A stretch of DNA of 64,000 nt from JBGAQP01 sp044220635 (lineage in GTDB: Bacteria; Pseudomonadota; Gammaproteobacteria; Burkholderiales; Usitatibacteraceae). Below, piece by piece: positions 7,609-14,516 of this stretch. Both the position numbers and the translations under genes were made by a program. Position 1 is the stretch's first letter; every line of letters begins with the position of its first letter. Below the pieces are notes generated by a model. The model worked only from the letters and a program-made list of their open reading frames with translations. It had not been told where the DNA came from and did not search any database. The stretch is from positions 80,186 through 144,185 of the forward strand of contig JBGAQP010000006.1 of NCBI GenBank assembly GCA_044220635.1, in the 5' to 3' direction.

Positions 7609-8541
7609 ATGAAGATCGCGATCATCGGGCAGCAGGATTTCGGCAAGGCCGTCCTCGAGGCGTTCCTCGCCCGCGGCGACGAGGTGGCGGGCGTCTTCTG
7701 CGCGCCGGAGAAGGAAGGCGGCAAGCCCGACCCCATGAAGGTCGCGGCCCAGGAGAAGGGGCTCCGGCTCTTCCAGTTCCCCTCGCTCAAGGCCCCGGAG
7801 GCCGCGGCGGCGATGCGCGGGCTCGGCGCCGACATCGGCATCATGGCCTTCGTGCTGCAGTTCGCGCCCCAGGAGTTCGTCGCGATCCCGAAGCACGGCA
7901 CGATCCAGTACCACCCCTCGCTCCTGCCGAAGTACCGGGGCCCGAGCTCGATCAACTGGCCGATCGCCAAGGGCGAGACGAGGACGGGGCTCACCATCTT
8001 CCGGCCCACGGACGGGCTCGACGAGGGCGCGGTGATCCTGCAGAAGGAGACGCCGATCTCGGAAAACGACACCCTCGGCACGGTCTATTTCGACCGCCTC
8101 TTCCCGATGGGCGTGGCGGCGATGCTCGAGGCGGCGGACCTCGTCGTCGCCGGCAGGCACCGGGAAGTCGTCCAGGACGAGTCGCAGGCCTCCTACGAAG
8201 GATGGTTCCGCGCCGCCGAGGCGAGGATCCACTGGGCGAACCACGTGGACTTCATCCACAACATCATCCGCGGCTCGGACCCCGCCCCCGGCGCGTGGAC
8301 CACGATCGCGGGCAGGAAGCTGCAGCTCTTCGGCTCGCGCAAGCACCTCGTGCGCACCTTCGGCGCGGTGAAGGGCAAGATCGGCGAGATCGCCGAGGTC
8401 GGGGCGGAATCGATCCGCATCACCGCCCAGGGCGGCCAGATCGAGGTCGCGAAGGTGAAGCCCGAGGAGGGCAAGAAGGTGGCCGCCGCCGAGTGGGCGA
8501 GGGCGGGCGGCGCGGGCCCCGGGACGATCCTCGGCACCTGA
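7609..8541 (+). CDS. Formyltransferase/hydrolase like the N-terminal domain of 10-formyl-THF dehydrogenase
   Basis: The 310-residue protein has the formyltransferase Rossmann fold (about 1-195) and a C-terminal Fmt-type beta domain (about 205-290). The motif YHPSLLPKYRGPSSINW and the later IRGSDPAPGAWTT follow the N-terminal domain of vertebrate ALDH1L1 more closely than methionyl-tRNA formyltransferase. The catalytic histidine (YHPS) and aspartate (GLDEGAV) are both present. It lacks the carrier and aldehyde dehydrogenase domains. Placed behind oxc-frc and before a terminator, it may link formyl groups to tetrahydrofolate or release formate from 10-formyl-THF; this is inference. It is probably not the housekeeping fmt, since no def gene adjoins it. 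Confidence 0.78.
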   Translation: MKIAIIGQQDFGKAVLEAFLARGDEVAGVFCAPEKEGGKPDPMKVAAQEKGLRLFQFPSLKAPEAAAAMRGLGADIGIMAFVLQFAPQEFVAIPKHGTIQYHPSLLPKYRGPSSINWPIAKGETRTGLTIFRPTDGLDEGAVILQKETPISENDTLGTVYFDRLFPMGVAAMLEAADLVVAGRHREVVQDESQASYEGWFRAAEARIHWANHVDFIHNIIRGSDPAPGAWTTIAGRKLQLFGSRKHLVRTFGAVKGKIGEIAEVGAESIRITAQGGQIEVAKVKPEEGKKVAAAEWARAGGAGPGTILGT

Positions 8542-8559
8542 GGCCCCGCAACCCTTCCC

Positions 8560-8585
8560 CGACGCCCCGCGACCGCGGGGCGTCG
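8560..8585 (+). terminator. Terminator hairpin closing the oxalate operon
   Basis: An uninterrupted 11-base-pair stem (8560-8570 with 8575-8585) encloses a GACC loop and is followed by CGTTT. It lies 19 bases after the stop of the formyltransferase gene and just before the promoter of the next gene. The T-run is short, but the stem is very stable. Confidence 0.7.
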
Positions 8586-8596
8586 CGTTTGCGCGC

Positions 8597-8602
8597 TATG
8601 CT
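8597..8602 (+). promoter_or_regulatory. TATGCT -10-like element of the quinone oxidoreductase gene
   Basis: TATGCT stands directly after the terminator and 25 bases before the chosen ATG. The predicted transcript start lies near 8609, so the earlier in-frame ATG at 8598 would not be transcribed from here. This supports the start at 8628. Confidence 0.4.
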
Positions 8603-8627
8603 AGCCGTCGATTCCGAGGAGAACGAA

Positions 8628-9602
8628 ATGCCCCACGCGATCCGATTCCACAAGACCGGCGGCCCCGAAGTCCTCCAATGGGAGGAGGTGGCGGTCGGCG
8701 ACCCGGGCCCCGGCGAAGCCCGCATCCGCCTGAAGGCCATCGGCCTCAACTACATCGACACCTACCACCGCAGCGGCCTGTACGCGCTGCCGCTGCCCTC
8801 GGCGATCGGTCGCGAGGGCGCGGGCGTGGTCGAGGCCGTGGGCGCGGGCGTGACCGATCTCGCGCCCGGCGACCGCGTGGCGTGGACGACGGGGCCTCTG
8901 GGCACGTACGCCGAAGCGAAGATCCACCCCGCCGAGCGGCTGGTGAAGCTTCCCGACGGCATCTCCTTCGAGCAGGCCGCCTGCATGATGCTCCAGGGCC
9001 TGACGGTGCAGTACCTCTTCCGCCGCACCCATGCGCTCAAGGCCGGCGAGACGATCCTCTTCCACGCCGCCGCCGGCGGCGTGGGCTCGATCGCCTGCCA
9101 GTGGGCGAAGGCGCTCGGCGTGGAGATGATCGGCACCGTCGGCTCCGACGAGAAGGCGAAGCTCGCGCGCGAACTCGGCTGCGCGCACACGATCGTCTAC
9201 ACGAGGGAGGATTTCCTCGCCCGCGTGAAGGAGATCACCGGCGGCAGGGGCGTGCCCGTCGTCTACGACTCGATCGGCAAGGACACCTTCATGAAGTCGC
9301 TCGATTGCCTCCAGCCCCGGGGCCTCATGGTGAGCTTCGGCAACGCCTCGGGACCCGTCGACGCGTTCAATCTCGGCATCCTCGCGCAGAAGGGCTCGCT
9401 CTACGTGACGCGGCCCACGCTCGACACCCACATCGGCCGGCGCGAGGAGCTGCTCGCGGCCACGGCCGAGCTCTTCGGCCACGTGCTCGCCGGCCGCATC
9501 CGGATCGCCCCGCGCCAGAGCTACGCGCTCAAGGACGCGGCCCAGGCGCACCGCGACCTCGAGGCGCGCCGGACCACGGGCTCGACGATCCTCGTGCCGT
9601 GA
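8628..9602 (+). CDS. NADPH:quinone oxidoreductase (zinc-free MDR family)
   Basis: The 324-residue product is a medium-chain reductase of the QOR type. It begins MPHAIRFHKTGGPEVLQWEE, has LNYIDTYHRSGLY in the catalytic domain, and carries the nucleotide motif HAAAGGVGSIACQWAKALG near residues 146-164. The structural and catalytic zinc ligands of alcohol dehydrogenases are absent, as is normal for this branch. It should reduce small quinones with NADPH in the cytoplasm. GAGGA lies seven bases before the ATG. The next gene starts inside its stop codon, so the two are translationally coupled. Confidence 0.92.
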   Translation: MPHAIRFHKTGGPEVLQWEEVAVGDPGPGEARIRLKAIGLNYIDTYHRSGLYALPLPSAIGREGAGVVEAVGAGVTDLAPGDRVAWTTGPLGTYAEAKIHPAERLVKLPDGISFEQAACMMLQGLTVQYLFRRTHALKAGETILFHAAAGGVGSIACQWAKALGVEMIGTVGSDEKAKLARELGCAHTIVYTREDFLARVKEITGGRGVPVVYDSIGKDTFMKSLDCLQPRGLMVSFGNASGPVDAFNLGILAQKGSLYVTRPTLDTHIGRREELLAATAELFGHVLAGRIRIAPRQSYALKDAAQAHRDLEARRTTGSTILVP

Positions 9603-10096
9603 GCGGCGGGCGGCGCGCGCACCTCGCCTTGATCGCGGTCACGGCCCTCGCGCTGGTCTCGCTGCTCGCCGTCCTCGTCGGACCGAAGGTGGGCCTCTTC
9701 TCCGGATCGCGCCCCGCGAACCTCGGGTATTCCCAGGGGCGGTTCCTGGCCGACGGCGACCGGCGGCCGAACTGGGTGTCGTCCGCGGTCCCTCCGGCCG
9801 AGGCGAAGCACTACGTTTCCCCGATCGCCTTCGGGGGCGATCCCGCGCGGGCCTGGGCGGCGCTGGAGGCGGCGGTGGCCGCCATGCCCCGCGCCCGGGT
9901 CGTCACGCGAACGCCCGCCTACCTCCACGTCGAGTTCGCGAGCGCGACCCTGGGCTTCGTGGACGACGCCGAGTTCGCCCTGGATCCGGGCGCAGGGGTC
10001 ATCCAGGCGAGAAGCGGGGCCCGGCTCGGGATCCGCGATTTCGGGGTGAACCGGGAGCGCATCGAGGGTTTGAGAAAGATCATGGGCCGGCCCTGA
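9599..10096 (+). CDS. DUF1499 membrane-anchored protein
   Basis: Starting at a GTG that overlaps the previous TGA, the 165-residue protein has one N-terminal membrane segment (about 8-26) followed by a DUF1499 domain. Recognisable stretches are PNWVSSAV, the alpha/beta core, YLHVEFAS and the closing GIRDFGVNRERIEGLR. The family is widespread and uncharacterised; the domain probably faces the periplasm. Translational coupling to the oxidoreductase is clear, but a shared function is not. Confidence 0.82.
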   Translation: MSGGRRAHLALIAVTALALVSLLAVLVGPKVGLFSGSRPANLGYSQGRFLADGDRRPNWVSSAVPPAEAKHYVSPIAFGGDPARAWAALEAAVAAMPRARVVTRTPAYLHVEFASATLGFVDDAEFALDPGAGVIQARSGARLGIRDFGVNRERIEGLRKIMGRP

Positions 10097-10106
10097 TGGC
10101 CGGGTT

Positions 10107-10121
10107 TATATGGCGTATCCT
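10107..10121 (+). promoter_or_regulatory. Possible promoter before the DUF3302/HlyD/OMF operon
   Basis: An AT-rich patch in a GC-rich gap contains TATATG at 10107-10112 and TATCCT at 10116-10121; either could serve as a -10 element. The first gene begins about 40 bases later, behind TGGAGAACCG. The -35 region is not convincing. Confidence 0.35.
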
Positions 10122-10160
10122 GCCGGGGCTGCGCCCCCGGGAGGCGCGAATGGAGAACCG

Positions 10161-10730
10161 ATGAAGCACCCATCAGGCCGACTCACCGCCGCCGCCCTTG
10201 CCGCGCTGGGGCCGGGCGCCGCCCAGGCCTCGTTCCTGTCCGGCGACACGCTCGACAGCGCCGCCATGGCCCTGGCGTGGTTCATCATCTTCGTGGTGCC
10301 GATCGCCGTCGTCGCCCTCTTCCTGATCGTCCACGTGCTCCCCGAGAAGATCGCCGAGAAGCGCCACCACCCGCAGCAGAACGCGATCAAGACGTTGTGC
10401 TTCCTGTCGCTCGTCTTCGGGGGCATGCTCTGGCCCCTCGCCTGGCTCTGGGCGTTCACCAAGCCCGTGGCCTATCGGGGCGTGTACGGGACGGAGAAGC
10501 ACGACAGCTACTTCCTCGAAATGGGCGAGAAGGCCGCGCGCGGGGAGCTCGACCTCGTCGAGCTCGACCACTTGCGCGAGGAGCTCGCCCAGATGGCCGT
10601 GCGGGGGCCGCTTCCGAAGGAGCTTCGCGATCTGCCGGGAATCCTCGCCCAGGCGCGGACGAGGGCCGAGGCGGCGGCCGCGACGGTCGCGACGGCCGCG
10701 GCCGGCACGAAAGCGGGAGGAGGCGCGTAA
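10161..10730 (+). CDS. DUF3302 (YiaW-like) inner membrane protein
   Basis: The 189-residue product has a signal-like N-terminus, then two membrane segments (about 36-56 and 74-96) separated by LPEKIAEKRHHPQQNAIK, closely resembling E. coli YiaW. The C-terminal 80 residues, including an Ala-rich tail, are additional to the short YiaW protein. The chosen ATG follows GGAGA; an upstream in-frame ATG at 10110 gives a Gly/Pro-rich leader with no signal. Its stop overlaps the HlyD start in TAATG, the same partnership as yiaW with yiaV. Confidence 0.78.
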   Translation: MKHPSGRLTAAALAALGPGAAQASFLSGDTLDSAAMALAWFIIFVVPIAVVALFLIVHVLPEKIAEKRHHPQQNAIKTLCFLSLVFGGMLWPLAWLWAFTKPVAYRGVYGTEKHDSYFLEMGEKAARGELDLVELDHLREELAQMAVRGPLPKELRDLPGILAQARTRAEAAAATVATAAAGTKAGGGA

Positions 10731-11950
10731 TGGAACTGATCCTTCTCGCGATCTACTCGGCCATCGTCTGGTTCGTCTTCATCAAGATGAAGTGGCTGCC
10801 GTGGAACACGGTCTCGCAGGCGATCGTGGTCGTCATCCCGATCGTCGCGCTCACGGCGCTGATCCTCACGCTCAACGTGGTCGCGCCGTCCTCCGCGGAC
10901 GTGCGCGTCCTCAAGTACGTGGTCAACATCGTCCCGCAGGTGCGCGGCCGGGTGATCGAGGTCCCCGTCGAGCCCAACCGCCCGGTGAAGAAGGGAGACG
11001 TGCTCTACAAGATCGACCCCACGCCCTACCAGCTGCAGGTGAACGCGCTCGAGGCCCAGCTCGAGAACGCGATCGGCACCTCGAAGGAGCTCGAGGAGCA
11101 GCTCGTCGGCGCGGCCGGCAAGGTCGCGGAGGCGCGCGGGGCGATCGCGCAGGCGAGCGCGCGCGTGGCCGAGGTCTCGGCGAGGGCCGAGCTCGCCCGC
11201 AAGCGCGTCGACCAGAACCGGGAGCTCGTCGCGACCGGGGCGGGGAACAAGTTCGACCTCGAGCAGGCCGAGACCAACCTGAAGGAGATCGAAGGGCAGC
11301 TCGACCAGGCGAGGAGCGTGGAGGCGCAGTCGCGGGCCGCCGAGGTGCAGGCCATGGCGAGCGAGCGCCAGATCCGGCAGAGGCTGGGGGCGAAGTCGAA
11401 CGGCGAGTACGCGCAGGTCGCGCAGGTGAGAGCGCAGCTCGAGAGCGCACGCTGGGACCTTTCGCAGACCACCGCCTACGCCCCGGCGAACGGGTACGCG
11501 ATCAACGTGCAGCTGCGGCCCGGCTCGATGACCGCGGCCTTCCCGGCGCTGCCCGTGATGACCTTCGTCGAGGACGAGCTCCAGGTGATCGCGCTCTATG
11601 CGCAGAACGAGCTGCACCAGGTGGAGCCGGGCAACGAGGCCGAGATCTCCCTGGAGACCTACCCGGGGCGGATCATCAAGGCGAAGGTGAACTCGATCGT
11701 CTGGGCGCAGGGGCAGGGCCAGTCGCCGGCGAGCATGGCGCTGCCCACGACCGGAGTCATGCCGGTGCATCCGAACCGCTTCCCGGTGAAGCTCGACGTG
11801 GAGCCGCGCGACAAGGGCCTGTTCCTCGCCGCGGGCGCCGCGGGGCACGCGGCGATCTACACCGACAACGCCCATGCGATCCACATCCTGCGCAAGATCC
11901 TGCTGCGCGTGAGCTCGATCACCAATTACCTCATCCTGAAGATGCACTGA
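10730..11950 (+). CDS. HlyD-family membrane fusion protein (YiaV-like)
   Basis: This 406-residue periplasmic adaptor has two N-terminal membrane segments (about 3-19 and 28-50), a lipoyl-like half (VVNIVPQVRGRVIEVPVEPN), an alpha-helical hairpin of about 120 residues rich in Glu, Ala and Arg, and a beta-barrel region with YAPANGYAINVQLRPGS. Such proteins bridge an inner membrane component to an outer membrane channel. It overlaps the previous stop by one base and the following outer membrane factor start by one base. No ABC, MFS or RND pump is adjacent; the DUF3302 protein takes that place, as with E. coli yiaVW. Confidence 0.88.
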   Translation: MELILLAIYSAIVWFVFIKMKWLPWNTVSQAIVVVIPIVALTALILTLNVVAPSSADVRVLKYVVNIVPQVRGRVIEVPVEPNRPVKKGDVLYKIDPTPYQLQVNALEAQLENAIGTSKELEEQLVGAAGKVAEARGAIAQASARVAEVSARAELARKRVDQNRELVATGAGNKFDLEQAETNLKEIEGQLDQARSVEAQSRAAEVQAMASERQIRQRLGAKSNGEYAQVAQVRAQLESARWDLSQTTAYAPANGYAINVQLRPGSMTAAFPALPVMTFVEDELQVIALYAQNELHQVEPGNEAEISLETYPGRIIKAKVNSIVWAQGQGQSPASMALPTTGVMPVHPNRFPVKLDVEPRDKGLFLAAGAAGHAAIYTDNAHAIHILRKILLRVSSITNYLILKMH

Positions 11951-13386
11951 TGCGCGCGCCCCGCGAAAGGATCCGGACCCCGGCGTGGGCGGCCACGGCG
12001 CTTGCGCTCGCGCTCGCTGGCTGCGCCCTGCAGCCGTTGCCGGAGCCGAAGGAGACCCTCGGGCAGGCGATGCCGGGCCTCGCGGTCCCGGACTCCTGGC
12101 CGACGCTCGGGGCCACCTCGGGCACGCTCCTCGGCGATCCCTGGCTCGCGCTCTTCCGGGACGCGGGCCTGGAGGCCTTCGTGGCCGAAGTGCTCGCGAA
12201 CAACCCCGACCTCAAGGTCGCCGCCGCCCGCGTCGAGGTGGCCGCGGCGTCGGTGAAGGCCGCCGGGGCCACGCTCTACCCGCAGGTCACCCTGATGGCC
12301 CGCGGCGGCGGGACGATGAGCGGGGATTCCAGCGGCCTGCAGGGCGGCGGAATCTTCGCGAACTGGGAAATCGACCTGTGGGGCCGGGTGCGCGCGGCCC
12401 GCGACGCGGCCTCGCTGCAGTACGAATCGGCCGCGCTCGATACCGAGTACGCGCGCCAGTCGCTCGCCGCGCTCGCGGCGAAGAGCTGGTTCCTCGCGAT
12501 CGAGGCGCGCGGGCAGAAGGCCATCGCCACGGACATGGTCGCGGCCGCCGGGCGGCTGGTGTCGCTCGCGCGCGACCGCCTGCGGGTGGGGCCGGGCGAC
12601 GACTTCGACCTCCGGCAGGCGGAAGCCAACCTGCAGACCTTCCGCGACGCGCTCGCGCAGGTCGAGCTGGCCGAGAAGCAGTCGCTGCGCGCGCTGGAAT
12701 CGCTCGCCGGTCGCTTCCCGGCGGCCGCCATCGCCGTCACGCCGGAGCTGCCCGCCCTTCCGGGCCCGGTGCCCGTGGGACTGCCCTCGGAGCTCCTCGA
12801 GCGCCGCCCGGACGTGGTGGCCGCCCTTCGTCGCGTGGGGCTCGCGTTCCGCCAGGTCGAGGAAGCGCAGGCCGCGCGGCTGCCGCGCATCGCGCTCACC
12901 GCGAGCGTCACCAACGTCACGAGCGAGCTCTTCGTCCTCAAGGAGCGCGACAATCCCATCTGGAGCGCGGGCGCGAACCTCGCCGCGCCCCTCTTCCTCG
13001 GCGGGGCCCTCGAGGCCCAGGTCGAGGGGCGCACCGCGGAGCAGAAGGCGGCGATCGCCGACTACGGCCGCATCGGGTCGCGGGCCTTCGCGGAAGTCGA
13101 GAGCGCGCTCTCCTCGGGCTTCTACCTCGACGGGCGCAACGCCTTCCTCGAGCAGGCCGCCGCGGAGAACGAGCGCGCGCTGCGCCTCGCGGAAGTGCGC
13201 TACCGGGTCGGCTCCGCCGACCTGCGCGCGGTGCAGCAGCAGCAGATCGCCTTGCAGTCCTCCCGCGCCTCCCTCCTGCGCGTGCGCTCCGAGCGGCTCG
13301 TGCAGCGCGTGAACCTCCACCTCGCCCTCGGCGGCGGGTTCGGGGCCCCGCCGGCGCCCGCGCCGTCGGCTTCCGCGGCGCGCTGA
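11950..13386 (+). CDS. NodT-family outer membrane efflux lipoprotein
   Basis: The 478-residue protein starts with a lipoprotein signal ending in LALAGC (Cys near residue 26), then two TolC-like OEP repeats. Typical stretches are NNPDLKVAAARVEVA, FANWEIDLWGRVRAARDAA and LLERRPDVVAALRR. It should form the outer membrane channel for the HlyD protein encoded just upstream, with which it shares one base (TGATG). The C-terminus is Pro/Ala-rich. The exported compound is unknown. Confidence 0.92.
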   Translation: MRAPRERIRTPAWAATALALALAGCALQPLPEPKETLGQAMPGLAVPDSWPTLGATSGTLLGDPWLALFRDAGLEAFVAEVLANNPDLKVAAARVEVAAASVKAAGATLYPQVTLMARGGGTMSGDSSGLQGGGIFANWEIDLWGRVRAARDAASLQYESAALDTEYARQSLAALAAKSWFLAIEARGQKAIATDMVAAAGRLVSLARDRLRVGPGDDFDLRQAEANLQTFRDALAQVELAEKQSLRALESLAGRFPAAAIAVTPELPALPGPVPVGLPSELLERRPDVVAALRRVGLAFRQVEEAQAARLPRIALTASVTNVTSELFVLKERDNPIWSAGANLAAPLFLGGALEAQVEGRTAEQKAAIADYGRIGSRAFAEVESALSSGFYLDGRNAFLEQAAAENERALRLAEVRYRVGSADLRAVQQQQIALQSSRASLLRVRSERLVQRVNLHLALGGGFGAPPAPAPSASAAR

Positions 13387-13434
13387 CCCGCCGTCGCCGA
13401 GCATCCCGGGCCGTCGCGGCCGCGGCGCGCTTTG

Positions 13435-13440
13435 CTAGAA
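13435..13440 (+). promoter_or_regulatory. TAGAAT -10 element upstream of the cyclodeaminase-like gene
   Basis: TAGAAT, preceded by TTTGC, lies 32 bases before the ATG at 13473 and matches the element seen in front of other genes here. No convincing -35. Confidence 0.4.
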
Positions 13441-13472
13441 TTGCGCGCTCCCCACCCGAGTCCGTTCCCGCC

Positions 13473-14432
13473 ATGGCGCTGCTGCTCAAGGAATCCGACG
13501 TCGAGCAACTGCTCACGATGCCGCTCGCGCTCGAGCTGGTCGAGCGCGCGCACCGCGAGTACTCCACGGGGCAGGCGATCGACGTCCCGCGGGAGCGCAC
13601 GCGCCTGCCGAAGGCGGCGCTGCACATCCTGCAGGGTGCGGTCCCCTCCGCGGGCGTCTTCGGGTACAAGGCCTACACCTCCAGCCGCGAGGGCATCCGC
13701 TTCATCGTCTACGTGTTCGGCGCCGAGCGTGGCAACCTCGAGGCGATCGTCGAGGCGAACCGGCTGGGCATGGTGCGCACCGGCGCCGCGGGCGGCGTGG
13801 CGGCGAAGTGGCTCGCCCGCGACGACGCGAAGGTCGCCGGGGTGTTCGGCGCCGGCTGGCAGGCCGAGGGCCAGGTCGAGGCCCTCGCGCAGGTGCGCCG
13901 GCTCGAGCGCGTGAAGGTCTTCTCGCGCAATCCCGGCAAGCTCGCCGCCTTCTGCGAGCGCATGGGCGCGAAGCTCGGCCTGGAGGTCGTGCCCGCGGCC
14001 TCGGCCGAGGAGGCCGTCCGTGCGAGCGACATCCTCGTGACGATCACGACCTCGGCCACGCCCGTGTTCTCCGGGGACTGGGTCGCCGCCGGCATGCACA
14101 TCAACGCCGCGGGCTCGAACTCGCTGCTGCGCCAGGAGATCGACGAGACGACCGTCCGGAAGTGCTCGCCGGTCGTCGTCGATTCGCGCGCGGTCGCGGT
14201 GAAGGAGGCGGGCGACCTGCTGCCCGCCTTCGAGAAGGGGCGGCTGCACGCCGGCGCCCTCACGGAGCTGGGCGAGGTCGTCGCCGGGATCCGCCCCGGC
14301 CGCACCGATCGCGCGCAGGTGACGCTCTTCGAGTCCCAGGGCATGGCGATCCAGGACCTCGTCATCGCCGCCGCCCTCGCGAAGATGGCGCGCGAGCGCG
14401 GGCTCGGCCGCGAGGTCGACCTCGGGAACTGA
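13473..14432 (+). CDS. Ornithine cyclodeaminase / mu-crystallin family protein
   Basis: The 319-residue product shows the family layout: N-terminal LLKESDVEQLLTM, the substrate-side GVFGYKAYTS, a Rossmann motif VFGAGWQAEGQVEAL near residues 125-139, and DILVTITTSATPVFSGDWV. Members are NAD(P)-dependent enzymes such as ornithine cyclodeaminase, alanine dehydrogenase, ketimine reductase and delta-pyrroline-2-carboxylate reductase, and the sequence alone does not choose among them. It has its own promoter-like element and is not obviously linked to the genes on either side. Confidence 0.86.
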   Translation: MALLLKESDVEQLLTMPLALELVERAHREYSTGQAIDVPRERTRLPKAALHILQGAVPSAGVFGYKAYTSSREGIRFIVYVFGAERGNLEAIVEANRLGMVRTGAAGGVAAKWLARDDAKVAGVFGAGWQAEGQVEALAQVRRLERVKVFSRNPGKLAAFCERMGAKLGLEVVPAASAEEAVRASDILVTITTSATPVFSGDWVAAGMHINAAGSNSLLRQEIDETTVRKCSPVVVDSRAVAVKEAGDLLPAFEKGRLHAGALTELGEVVAGIRPGRTDRAQVTLFESQGMAIQDLVIAAALAKMARERGLGREVDLGN

Positions 14433-14452
14433 CCGCGCGCACCCCCATGGAG

Positions 14453-14458
14453 TAAGAT
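14453..14458 (+). promoter_or_regulatory. TAAGAT -10 element upstream of the CHASE2 kinase
   Basis: TAAGAT stands 58 bases before the kinase ATG, which has the strong ribosome site CAGGGGAGAG. No clear -35. Confidence 0.35.
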
Positions 14459-14516
14459 TCCGGGGTCGCGAAACGCCCGCCGCCCCGCCCGGGGCCGAAG
14501 ACTCAGGGGAGAGTCC

